Assembly: GCA_916048095.2 (NCBI GenBank)
Contig: OU696583.1
Span: 7,016,822-7,080,821, forward strand
Direction of reading: 5' to 3'
DNA length: 64,000 bases
From: Sacculina carcini
Taxonomy: Eukaryota; Arthropoda; Thecostraca; Sacculinidae
Position numbers and translations under genes: made by a program. Positions 35,501 to 42,567 of this stretch are shown here, piece after piece. The first letter of the stretch is position 1. Each line of letters starts with the position of its first letter. Under the pieces are notes generated by a model. That model had not been told where the DNA came from, searched no databases, and saw only the letters and a list, made by a program, of their open reading frames with translations.

Positions 35501-38500
35501 AGTCACCGCCCAGTATTGTGTTAGGTGTGTTTGTGAGGTTGCGTATATCTGGTGTGTAGTTGCGAGGTACTGTTGGTGAAGTTTGTGGTGGAATGTATAC
35601 GTTGATGATTGAAATGTGTGAGTGTGAGCCAGTGCGTATTTGTATCGATTGTTGTTCTGTTGTGGTGTCGTTGAGATGTCGTTGGTGAGATGTTGAGTTG
35701 TTGCTGGAGGTGGTGGTGGTGGTGAGTGTGATGATGATGGCAGAACTGATGGTGATGATAGTGAGGATGGTGCTGATGGTGATAGTGATGCTTGTGAGGA
35801 GGACGAAGTTGTTGGTGAGTGTGAGGATGAACGAGTTGCATGTGAAGATGGGAATGATGGTGATGTCGGTGGTGCTGATGACCGCGATGATGTTGATGGT
35901 GATGAGACAGAGGTGACTGATGTTGATGGTGAATGTGCCAGTGTCGGTGTACGTGCAGGTGTTGTTGAGTTTGGTGTGCATGATGAGCAGACGAATGAGC
36001 TCGTGTATTGTGTGATGTTGTGGAGTGATGTGCATGTGGTGTGGCACCAGTTCAGGCAGGAGTTGCACTGAACTGAGCCTTTTGTGTGTCGGCGTGTAGT
36101 GAGTGGCTGTGTACATATGTGGCAGGTGTATGTGTGTCTCGGGCCTGGATGTGGTTCTACGTCTCCTGCGAGTGTGAGCATACGAGAAATGATCGCGAGC
36201 GGATCATATCTCGACGCCCCCGCAGGAGACGGTGACATGCGTGGAAATGAAAGTGTGAGGCGAGCGGTGTTGGTACTGTGTCTGTTGTTTGTGTATGTGT
36301 AGCGTGGTGTCACGATTTGTGCCAGTTGCACTTAGCTGAGAGAAAAAAAAAAAAAAGACCTGTGGAACCCGGGTGACCGAAGCCGATCCCAGGAGCTCGA
36401 CAGCCCCGCCGTTCTGGCGAGGCTGGAAGGGTTGTTGCTGCGGTTTGGCCTCCAGATTGGAGGGTGGTCCCACGACGTAGACGTCGCAGCTCCAGGACCT
36501 GAAGACCAGCTCCAGGACCAGAAGCTGTAGTTGGATATGTTGGTGAGTGTCTATATGCCTTGTGGACCAAGATGTTTTAGATGGATGTTACTTATTCCAT
36601 CTGGACCACAGGCTGATGATTGTTTGATGTTGTGTATGATGTGTCGTGTCTGCGCATGTGTGAATGGTGTGTATAGTGGATCTGTGCTGAATGTGTGTTT
36701 ACGTCTGATGATTGTCCTGTCTTTTTGTGTAGGAGTGATGTGGCTGATGTGTGAGTAGTGGTTAATGAGTGTGTTTGCTTGTTGTTTATTTGATGGTACA
36801 GATGATGTGTCGGTCGCGATGGCTGCGTGTGTGCGTGTTATATTGCTGTTTGAGAGTGTGATGCTTTTCAGTGTGTTGTATAGTTTTGTGGTGTTTGATC
36901 TGTGATCTAGTGTTTTTATGTAGTTGTGCCATTTCAGTGATTTTTGTTCATGTATCTTGGTGTTGATTGTGGTGTTGAGTGCGTGTATTTGTTCGGATGT
37001 ATTGTGTGAGTGTGGTGTCGGAGAGTGTTTCAGTGTGTCGCGTTGTTTGATGAGTGTGTGTATTTCTTGTGTAAAGTTTGGGTTGTGGTGTTTTCTGTGT
37101 CCTTTTGGGATGTGTTGTTTGTCTGCCTTGTGTATGATGCTGTTAAATGTTTGGACTGTTTTGTTTATGTCTGTGATGTCTGTTGTGTTCAGTTGCGTAA
37201 ATGCTAGTTCCGTGTCGTGTGTGAATTGTGACCAATTGGCTTTTGTGTAGTTTGTGTAAGTGCGTCTGGGTGTGTTTGGTGCAGTTCTGATTTTGGTGGT
37301 GATGACGATTGGAAGGTGGTCTGAGCCAAGCTCTTTGACCACCTTCCAAGTGGTTGTGTGAGTGAGATCCGGTGTGCAAAATGTGATGTCAGGTGATGTC
37401 GAATGATAGTGTGCCTGATGTGTGGTGTGAGTGTGTTGGTGAGTGTTGTTGAGAATGTAGAGGTGTTCTGTTTGTTGTAGTATGTCTGTGCCTCTGTTGG
37501 TGAGTGGATTGTGTGTGTACCAGGCAGGATCTTTGGCGTTGAAGTCACCGCCCAGTATTGTGTTAGGTGTGTTTGTGAGGTTGCGTATATCTGGTGTGTA
37601 GTTGCGAGGTACTGTTGGTGAAGTTTGTGGTGGAATGTATACGTTGATGATTGAAATGTGTGAGTGTGAGCCAGTGCGTATTTGTATCGATTGTTGTTCT
37701 GTTGTGGTGTCGTTTGGTGATAGTAGTGCTTGTGTCTGTGTGCTGGTGTTTGTGTAGTTGATAGTACTGTGTATGAGTGTGGTGAGGCCACCGCCTCGAC
37801 CGCTAGTGCGGTCTTGGCGGATGGTGGTATAGTTGTGAAAGGTGGGTGTTCTGTGGTGCTGTTGCAATTTTGTTTCCTGTATGAGTGCTATGTTAATGGA
37901 GTGTCGTGTGAGGAAGTGTGTTAATTCGTGTTTTTTTGTGTTGATGCCGTCGATGTTGAGCTGTAGAATGTTGACGTTGTGTGTGCGGTGTAAGTTGGTG
38001 TTTGTGCGAGTGAGAGTGTTGTTGAGATGTTGAGTTGTTGATGGAGGTGGTGGTGGTGGTGAGTGTGATGATGATGGGAGAACTGATGGTGATGATAGTG
38101 AGGATGGTGCTGATGGTGATAGTGATGCTTGTGAGGAGGACGAAGTTGTTGGTGAGTGTGAGGATGAACGAGTTGCATGTGAAGATGGGAATGGTGGTGA
38201 TGTCGGTGGTGCTGATGACCGCGATGATGTCGATGGTGATGAGACAGAGGTGACTGATGTTGATGGTGAATGTGCCAGTGTCGGTGTACGTGCAGGTGTT
38301 GTTGAGTTTGGTGTGCATAATGAGCAGATGAATGAGCTCGTGTATTGTGTGATGTTGTGAAGTGATGTACATGTGGTGTGGCACCAGTTCAGGCAGGAGT
38401 TGCACTGAACTGAGCCTTTTGTGTGTCGGCGTGTAGTGAGTGGCTGTGTACATATGTGGCAGGTGTATGTGTGTCTCGGGCCTGGATGTGGTTCTACGTC

Positions 38501-39975
38501 TCCTGCGAGTATGAGCATACGAGAAATGATCGCGAGCGGATCATATCTCGACGCCCCCGCAGGAGACGGTGACATGCGTGGAAATGAGGCGAGCGGTGTT
38601 GGTACTGTGTCTGTTGTTTGTGTATGTGTAGCGTGGTGTCACGATTTGTGCCAGTTGCACTGAGCTGAAAAAAAAGACCTGTGGAACCCGGGTGATCGAA
38701 GCCGATCCCAGGAGCTCGACAGCCCCGCCGTTCTGGCGAGGCTGGAAGGGTTGTTGCTGCGGTTTGGCCTCCAGATTGGAGGGTGGTCCCACGACGTAGA
38801 CGTCGCAGCTCCAGGACCGATTAGTGTTGTTGTTGTTATTGGTGTTTTAAGCGCGCACCAGCCATTTTAGACTATATGGCGCGCCCAACTGTGCGCCCAT
38901 CTACAGTGGTAACTCCCGGTAGACTCAAGCGGAGGTGTTGATGAACGATCCCGGGCCAGGATTCGAAACGCGAACCTCTGACACGAGAGTTCAGCGCCTG
39001 ACCACTGAGCTGCTCGGGAGCTGAGAGATTAGTGTCAACGCTATGTTGATGAGCCGTCGAAGGTATTTGCCGATGAGCGCGTGTACGTGTGTGTGTGTGT
39101 GTGTGGGTCCATATTGTATTGTGTTTGTCAATGCCAAACATATAGTTGAATATGCATGTGATTGCATGTGATTAGTACGTGAATGATTGTATATAGTGTA
39201 CAATGTTTATATCAACGTAATGGAGAAGTTATGTGTAAATTGCGCTTGACAAATGACTTAGTAAATGGAATGAAATGAAAATGTATGTGTGTATGTGTGT
39301 ATGTGTGTGTATGTTACCCAGGTTCAAATGTTGCACGTGTTGCAAGCGTTCGGCGACCAGCAGCCGTTGCAGTTTGGCGCCGGTGCGAGATGCCACGTGC
39401 ACTCGCGACAGATCCACGTGTGTCCACAGCTCGCCACGTGCTGCCACGTGGCGCCACTGCCGACACACGCGGCTGACACGTGTCAGCGCCGGCACAGCAC
39501 CGCCGCACGTGCTCGCCACGTGGGCGAAAATGGCGCTCAAAAGTTCGACGGGCAGACGGCACACCCAAGCAGTTTGCTCATCGCCATGTGAATTGTGCTC
39601 GTCGAGAAGCGTGTCTTTGATTTCTGAAATTTTGACGCCAGCGCCATCTATAATTTCACTAGTCGAATCATCACAGGTGTCTGTTTGTGCCAAGCTTGTA
39701 TTGTCGCCAGTCCGTGACGTTTGGCCAACGCTCAAACGCACTCGTTTCTTGTGAGATCTCAGCGGTGACGTCGGGGATGAGGAAGATGCCGAGGAAGAAG
39801 ACGAACTGCTGCTGGTGCTGATATTGCGATTTTTCCGATTTCTTTTGCGCGGACGACGGTCTCCGAATGACATTCTAGAAATAACGTGATCGGCGAGGGC
39901 TGAGAAATAAGAAGACCTCTCATCGCGCAAAATGCCGCCTCGACCGCGAGAACAGCGTCTTTTTGAAGGCCTCAT
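20542..39975 (-). CDS. FBXL6-like F-box/LRR protein, five exons
   Basis: Substrate-recognition subunit of an SCF (Skp1-Cullin-F-box) ubiquitin ligase, by family. Coding exons: 39975-39318, 28760-28459, 28005-27835, 27641-27208 and 20671-20542, 564 codons in all. Each joint has GT-AG sites and keeps phase (1, 0, 0, 2). The N-terminus is basic and Ser-rich (Ser run at residues 53-67). The F-box is at about 137-190 (LPVELLSAIF, RVCRQWRHVA, LWTHVDLS). LRR-type repeats follow (LRSLSLAGCHKLSG, LQLLDIRGCRQLS, LEVIDLTSCR). The C-terminal LPRGVKR matches the vertebrate FBXL6 end as I recall it, and the length is close to that protein. The start could instead be Met35. Introns 1 (10.6 kb) and 4 (6.5 kb) are transposon-filled. 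Confidence 0.85.
20921..21219. mobile_element. pogo/Tigger-type MITE (299 bp)
   Basis: The left end CAGTCAAACATCTATAT and the reverse-complemented right end CAGTCAAACATCGATAT are near-perfect inverted repeats. A TA dinucleotide precedes the left end; the right flank TT is probably a mutated TA. There is no coding capacity. It lies in FBXL6 intron 4, directly beside the hAT element that starts at 21227. Confidence 0.75.
21610..21629. repeat. perfect palindrome ATGACTACATATGTAGTCAT, copy 1
   Basis: This 20-bp self-complementary sequence lies 14 bp inside the left piggyBac TTAA. Identical copies are at 21960-21979 and 24002-24021. The surrounding CCCA places copies 1 and 3 in one orientation and copy 2 in the other. 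It is a plausible transposase-binding or subterminal repeat. Confidence 0.9.
22170..23794 (+). pseudogene. piggyBac transposase, probable C-terminal frameshift
   Basis: This DDE/D cut-and-paste transposase targets TTAA. The N-terminus is acidic. The catalytic core shows the three expected aspartates in context: SIDESMVPYFGRH near 22930, FFDNFFTSYD near 23166 and MGGVDLMDR near 23488. The first frame runs off into a stop at 23651. The C-terminal Cys-rich zinc region (RRCAVCKKNC...CAKCNKS, 23690-23790) is one frame away, and the natural join is around 23620-23630, so one base has been lost or gained. A TTTTTTTCAG acceptor just upstream of the first ATG suggests a short 5' exon. The core is otherwise intact. 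Confidence 0.85.
24202..26071 (-). mobile_element. CR1/L2-like LINE inserted in hAT element A
   Basis: Comparison with the empty hAT copy shows extra DNA between 'acgcaggata' (to 24200) and 'ccattcca' (from about 26072). Read on the minus strand it is an RT-coding LINE ending in an (ATAC)n tail at 24202-24220. The 5' end lies within the RT-proximal region, so it is 5'-truncated. Confidence 0.8.
24607..26066 (-). pseudogene. CR1/L2-like reverse transcriptase, broken
   Basis: Minus-strand motifs are LIDLSSAFELQDH, GVPQGSVLGPVLFNIY and FIDDIQIY (the catalytic box, FIDD). In a second frame from about 25200 follow LGVTFDSSLSFSYHI and the CR1/L2-type C-terminus (LKKLGWLPFKLLVQPKICCFIFKML). The frame changes around 25140-25160. 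The endonuclease is absent. A Glu replaces the usual second Asp in the SAFD box (SAFE), another lesion. Confidence 0.75.
26673..27207. other. FBXL6 intron 4, plain part
   Basis: This is A/T-rich intron sequence between the hAT target duplication and exon 4. I see no repeat termini or other exon. Confidence 0.5.
27208..28760 (-). CDS. FBXL6-like exons 2-4 (leucine-rich repeats)
   Basis: Exon 2 is 28760-28459, entered through ...GTATTAG and left through a GTCAGT donor. Exon 3 is 28005-27835, entered through ...GAACAG and left through GTACGT. Exon 4 is 27641-27208, entered through ...GGGAAG and left through GTGAGT. Together they give the LRR arc, with Gly-Cys-bearing repeat ends (AGCHKLSG, RGCRQLS) typical of FBXL-type repeats. 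Intron 2 (28458-28006) is mostly CA-repeat DNA. Confidence 0.82.
28019..28440. repeat. CA-rich minisatellite in FBXL6 intron 2
   Basis: Interrupted (CA)n contains a longer period of about 36 bp (blocks like 'aagcacaagtacatacatgaacacagacat' at 28160-28250). It fills nearly the whole intron between the flanking splice sites. Confidence 0.85.
28979..29572 (-). pseudogene. 2A-PHD N-terminal part of the LINE ORF
   Basis: The ATG is at 29572. Residues 25-33 are GDVEPNPGP, preceded by LAIISRMLILA, an intact 2A-like ribosome-skipping motif (codons 29500-29474). A PHD-type C4HC3 finger follows at about residues 38-85 (CHIC, CNSC, WCHTTC, CSLC). A Ser/Thr/Pro-rich linker then runs to the truncation. 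The open frame also extends upstream across the 5' UTR into the neighbouring copy, which is not biologically meaningful. Confidence 0.75.
29758..29820 (-). ncRNA. HDV-like ribozyme fold, copy 5
   Basis: Same 63-nt terminus as in copy 1. The one base difference seen (position 24, G to T) falls in loop L3, so all four helices are kept. Confidence 0.55.
29838..31066 (-). mobile_element. 2A-bearing LINE, copy 4 (5'-truncated)
   Basis: It starts inside the RT at the NGVPQGSVLAPT region (31066) and runs to the C-terminal RSSRLLGQTT end and an (AAC)n tail. The target duplication GATTAGTGTTGTTG lies at 29824-29837 and 31067-31080. The RT and C-terminal parts are split over three frames (joins near 30570 and 30100), so it is a dead copy. 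Confidence 0.85.
31086..32786 (-). mobile_element. 2A-bearing LINE, copy 1, 3' half
   Basis: Continuation of copy 1 (36520-38818), separated from it by the insertion of copy 2. It runs from the RT N-terminal region to the (AAC)n tail. The whole element is flanked by GATTAGTGTTGTTGTTGTT at 31067-31085 and 38819-38837. Confidence 0.85.
31097..32786 (-). pseudogene. 2A-LINE reverse transcriptase and C-terminal zinc region (copy 1)
   Basis: The open frame carries HRPITLLCTPSKITERLI, QHGFRSLHSTT, LDISKAFDRV, GVPQGSVLAPT, catalytic YADD near 32205 and LGVTYDTQLSFK. The C-terminal domain has LRCGHHPALL and a CCHC motif (CPDCNSAPHTITHIMQHC), ending RSSRLLGQTT. No RNase H is present. The frame is unbroken over ~560 codons. 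The open frame happens to run on into the inserted copy 2 tail upstream. Confidence 0.85.
32803..34239 (-). pseudogene. 2A-LINE reverse transcriptase region (copy 2)
   Basis: Almost identical to the copy 1 RT. LDISKAFDRV, GVPQGSVLAPT, YADD (near 33918), LGVTYDTQLSFK and the C-terminal CCHC region are all present in one open frame. The endonuclease frame upstream is out of register because of the deletion and one-base loss described for the element. Confidence 0.85.
34866..36238 (-). pseudogene. 2A-PHD-endonuclease region (copy 2), frameshifted
   Basis: The ATG is at 36238. The 2A position reads GDVEPHPGP (codons 36166-36140): His replaces the Asn that the 2A reaction needs. The PHD finger is intact. 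After the internal deletion near 35680 the endonuclease (GGDFNAKDPAWY, GSDHLPIVI) continues in another frame to a stop at 34866. Confidence 0.8.
36437..36499 (-). ncRNA. HDV-like ribozyme fold, copy 2
   Basis: Identical to the 63-nt terminus of copy 1, but preceded by 20 extra bases (36519-36500) that repeat its first 13 bases and then diverge. Confidence 0.55.
36551..38575 (-). pseudogene. 2A-PHD-APE endonuclease ORF (copy 1)
   Basis: The 674-codon frame begins at ATG 38575. Residues 25-33 are GDVEPHPGP, a 2A-like motif with Asn replaced by His. The PHD finger (CHIC...CNSC...WCHTTC...CSLC) is at ~38-85 and a Ser/Pro/Thr linker follows to ~200. The APE endonuclease starts at ILQLNIDGINTKKHEL, with LIQETKLQ, GGDFNAKDPAWY and GSDHLPIVI. 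The frame ends at a TAG (GPQGI stop) where copy 2 has CAG, so a nonsense change separates endonuclease from RT, about 20 bp before the physical break. Confidence 0.85.
38756..38818 (-). ncRNA. HDV-like self-cleaving ribozyme fold at LINE 5' end
   Basis: Numbering from the first element base, G1 = 38818. P1 pairs 1-6 with 29-34 (GGUCCU/GGGACC). P2 pairs 10-15 with 58-63 (GCUGCG/CGCAGC). P3 pairs 16-18 with 26-28 (ACG/CGU), with loop L3 of 7 nt. P4 pairs 37-42 with 46-51 (CCUCCA/UGGAGG). J4/2 is CCAAAC, which contains a C-N-R-A candidate for the catalytic C. P3 runs directly into P1, as in HDV ribozymes. A clear two-pair P1.1 is not visible, which is the main weakness. If active it would cut immediately upstream of the element. 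Confidence 0.6.
38838..39021 (-). mobile_element. tRNA-derived SINE, copy 1
   Basis: On the minus strand the head starts GCTCCCGAGCAGCTCAGTGG, an A-box-like stretch. A five-pair anticodon-like stem has CTC at the anticodon position, and a B-box GTTTCGAATCC follows. A short body leads to a tail ending ACCAATAACAACAAC. A relative without this tail is at 57066-57430. Confidence 0.7.
39022..39285 (+). mobile_element. L2/CR1-like LINE 3' fragment
   Basis: The sequence matches the 3' end of the LINE at 4605-7122 (positions about 6870-7120), including a GT run and the terminal 'aaatgacttagtaaatggaatgaaatgaaa'-type block. It lies in FBXL6 intron 1, close to the exon 1 donor. It is severely 5'-truncated. 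Confidence 0.75.
39318..39975 (-). CDS. FBXL6-like exon 1 (F-box)
   Basis: This exon encodes the basic/Ser-rich N-terminus and the whole F-box, up to LQHVQHLNL. It ends at a CTGG/GTAAC donor (GT at 39317-39316), leaving one base of a split Asp codon that the next exon, more than 10 kb away, completes. Confidence 0.85.
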
Positions 39976-40908
39976 TATCAAGAAACCATCGCTTGAGCAC
40001 TGTCATCGAAACTTATACAATGAGAATATGCCCCTGAAAAACATGAGAGCAAAAAATTGCACTTTACTATCACAAATACGTTGCCGCATGAAAACAAGGC
40101 AAATGCAATGCAGATGCAAACATGATATTTCAACCTGACACCATAAGTATGCGTTGGTGGGCTTATTGGGGCAACCAAAGTTCGAATACGTTTTGTTCTT
40201 GCTTAAGATATAAAACAATTCCAGTTATACACTATTCGGTTTGGCGAAAAGTTTACTCCATTTCGGCCACTCAAACAAATATGCAGCAACTATTCAACTT
40301 ATCAGGGAGAAGTCACTTGTTAAAACAACCAAACTAAGCGAAGTACAACAAACACATCTTTCAAAAATGATTTGCATGTAATTGAGTCATAGTTTGCAGC
40401 AATGTTAAATCTTACTACGTTGACAAATGCTATTTAAACTTTTACCGTTAACATGAGGTGGCAATACTTGACGACTCACAAATACCCGATGGATTTTTAC
40501 TCCCCATAACGATATACACCATTGTGAGTATAATTTTTTAGGTTTTCCAACAAGGACAAAATTAATCCAGTTCAATTAAACCCCACCTCCAGTCAGACAA
40601 TGCAATATTTAAATGTTGGTAATGTCATCGAAATGCTTGCGCCACTTAAGAAAAAACTGGAAGATATAGTATTATAATGATGAATTGTAGCAAGCCTATA
40701 TTTCAATTGTTATTGCTGCTAATACGATTTTCAATTGTCTCAATTCAATTTCCAACATTTTAGTGATCGAGATTTTGATCGTAATCAACAACAAATCAGC
40801 ATGCAAAAAAGAACATGTGCAAAAATGTAACTAAAATATAACTGTAATATAACTAGAATAATTATGAAGTAATAAAATAAGAATTGAGGACTTGAAAAGC
40901 ATAAAAAG
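39976..40908. other. FBXL6 upstream region; no gene seen
   Basis: This is A/T-rich DNA upstream of the FBXL6 start codon. I could not place a convincing TATA box or start site for FBXL6 and found no other exon. Confidence 0.45.
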
Positions 40909-42553
40909 CCTACACCGACCATATTTCACAGCTGAGAACCACATGTCTAAAGGCACTGAATGTGCTGAAGACTGTTTCCCGCATGCGGTATGGAGCTGAT
41001 CGACAGTCCCTTCTCCTTCTGTACCGCTCGTTAGTCAGGTCGCGTCTCTATTACGCAATCATCGTATATGATCCGGCTTCGGAGTCAGCAAAAAGCCGGT
41101 TGAATGTCGTACACCACGCAGGGATACACATTGCCACCGGCGCGTTTCGCACGTCGCCAATCGTCAGCCTCCTTGTTGAGGCTGATGAGGCTCCGCTGGC
41201 GCTCCGTCGTCAAGAGCTGGGCATGCGTTATTCTTGCAAGCTGGCAAGCACCCATGAAAACCCCGCGTATGACGTGGTATTTTCCCAGCATGTGCCTGAG
41301 CAACAGCACCTTCCAGGGCCTCAGTGTTCTGTGCTGTTTTGCAGCAAAATGAAGGCACTGCTGAAGTCGTGCGGGATGGGTGCTAATGACGTCCTCAGAC
41401 AAAAATACACGGCGGATTCACCCTGGGAATTGGCCACACCCGAGGTTGGCGTCTCGCTAGCAGCTCTGCCGAAACACCGTACAGTGCCCAGTGTGCTTCG
41501 CTCAAACACACTGGAGCGAATTCATTCTTACGGACGGTATACTGTCGTGTACACTGATGGGTCTAAGTCGGCCAGTGGTGTGGGTTGTGCGTTTGTAAGT
41601 GATGTAAGATGTAAGTGTGCCGCTCGAGCACGCTGCCACCGAGCGCTTCCATTTACACGGCTGAACTTCACGCTATCCTGCTGGCCCTGGTTTTTATTCG
41701 CTCATCTTCATTTTCTTTATTTTTAGTTCTATCCGACTCCCTTAGTGCTTTAACTTCATTATCGTCTTTCTCCTTACATCCTCTTATACAGAGGATTTTT
41801 ATCTCTCTTGACATCATCCACCACCAGGGCAAGCGTGTAAAGTTCTGCTGGATTCCGGCCCATATTGGTATTTTGGGCAACGAGCGAGCTGACAGAGCCG
41901 CAAAAAGAGCTGCTGAACGAGACTTTTATTCATTTTATTTTAAGTTTCCCATTCCGTATTCGGACTTTTATCCTATTATTAATCGTTTTATCCGTTCTCG
42001 CTGGCAGCTCTCATGGGACGAATGTGGTTCTAACAAATTAAAAGCAGTGAAGCCCGAAATCGGACATTGGATGTGCTCTTATCGCCGGAAGAGGTCCGAG
42101 GAGTTGGCGCTCTGTCGTCTGCGTGTGGGTCACACGTACGACACCCATCGACATCTTCTACTCGGACAACCTGAACCCACGTGCAGCGCATGTAATGCAC
42201 TTCTCTCCGTGCAACACATCCTGGTGGAATGTCCATCGTTCTCAGAGGCGCGTCAACGTTGTCTTGGATCCGTTCGGACTATGGACGAGATTTTGGGACA
42301 TGAGCAATCGGCGGTCATTGAGAGCCGCATTTTTGAATTTTTACGGCTTTTGCCTTTTAAAACTATTTATTGATTTTTATTCTTCTGACTTTCATTTTCA
42401 TATCATTCACCCTCACGCTTATTTATTTCATCGCTCCATTACGTTCATATGCATAGTTTTAGTTTAATTTAGTTAACAACAGACTGGGGGGTGCCATATG
42501 GTCCTAGAGGCCGGTGCACCCCAAAAACGAAATAATCAATTAATCAATCAATC
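40909..42553 (+). mobile_element. RNase H-bearing LINE, 5'-truncated
   Basis: A perfect 14-bp target duplication AAAAGCATAAAAAG (40895-40908 and 42554-42567) delimits the element exactly. It starts inside the RT thumb region and ends in an (AATC)n tail. Confidence 0.9.
40926..42373 (+). pseudogene. LINE RT C-terminus plus RNase H, frameshifted
   Basis: The first frame has the end of an RT (LLLLYRSLVRSRLYY, LEADEAPLALRRQELG) and the start of RNase H (VVYTDGSKSASGVG near 41550). RNase H continues in another frame (IYTAELHAILLAL, LSDSLSALTSL, WIPAHIGILGNERADRAAK), so there is a frame change near 41620. The C-terminal CCHC-type motif CSACNALLSVQHILVEC ends the protein at 42373. It belongs to a different family from the I-like LINE at 13543, judged by sequence and tail. 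Confidence 0.8.
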
Positions 42554-42567
42554 AAAAGCATAAAAAG

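Larger units (their letters stand above)
32787..36519 (-). mobile_element. 2A-bearing LINE, copy 2 (nearly complete)
   Basis: It is inserted within copy 1. The 14-bp target duplication AGAAGCTGTAGTTG lies at 32773-32786 and 36520-36533. It has a 5' end, PHD, endonuclease, RT and an (AAC)n tail. Lesions relative to copy 1 are an internal loss of about 306 bp replaced by about 14 bp near 35671-35690 (start of the endonuclease lost, frame shifted) and a one-T shortening near 34873 that stops the endonuclease frame. It also has 20 extra bases at its extreme 5' end. Confidence 0.88.
36520..38818 (-). mobile_element. 2A-bearing LINE, copy 1, 5' half
   Basis: The 5' end at 38818 directly abuts the target duplication GATTAGTG... 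It contains the ribozyme-like terminus, 2A, PHD, complete endonuclease and the first RT block, then breaks at AGAAGCTGTAGTTG where copy 2 has inserted. The 3' half resumes at 32786. Confidence 0.88.

Noticed and set aside
29029-38253. Long plus-strand open frames rich in Met/Val/Cys across the LINE array
   Set aside because: They are antisense shadows of G-poor minus-strand LINE ORFs; no start context, motif or splice pattern supports them.
28972-38818. Simple tandem duplication of one LINE
   Set aside because: Matching target duplications and complementary halves show successive nested and adjacent insertions instead.
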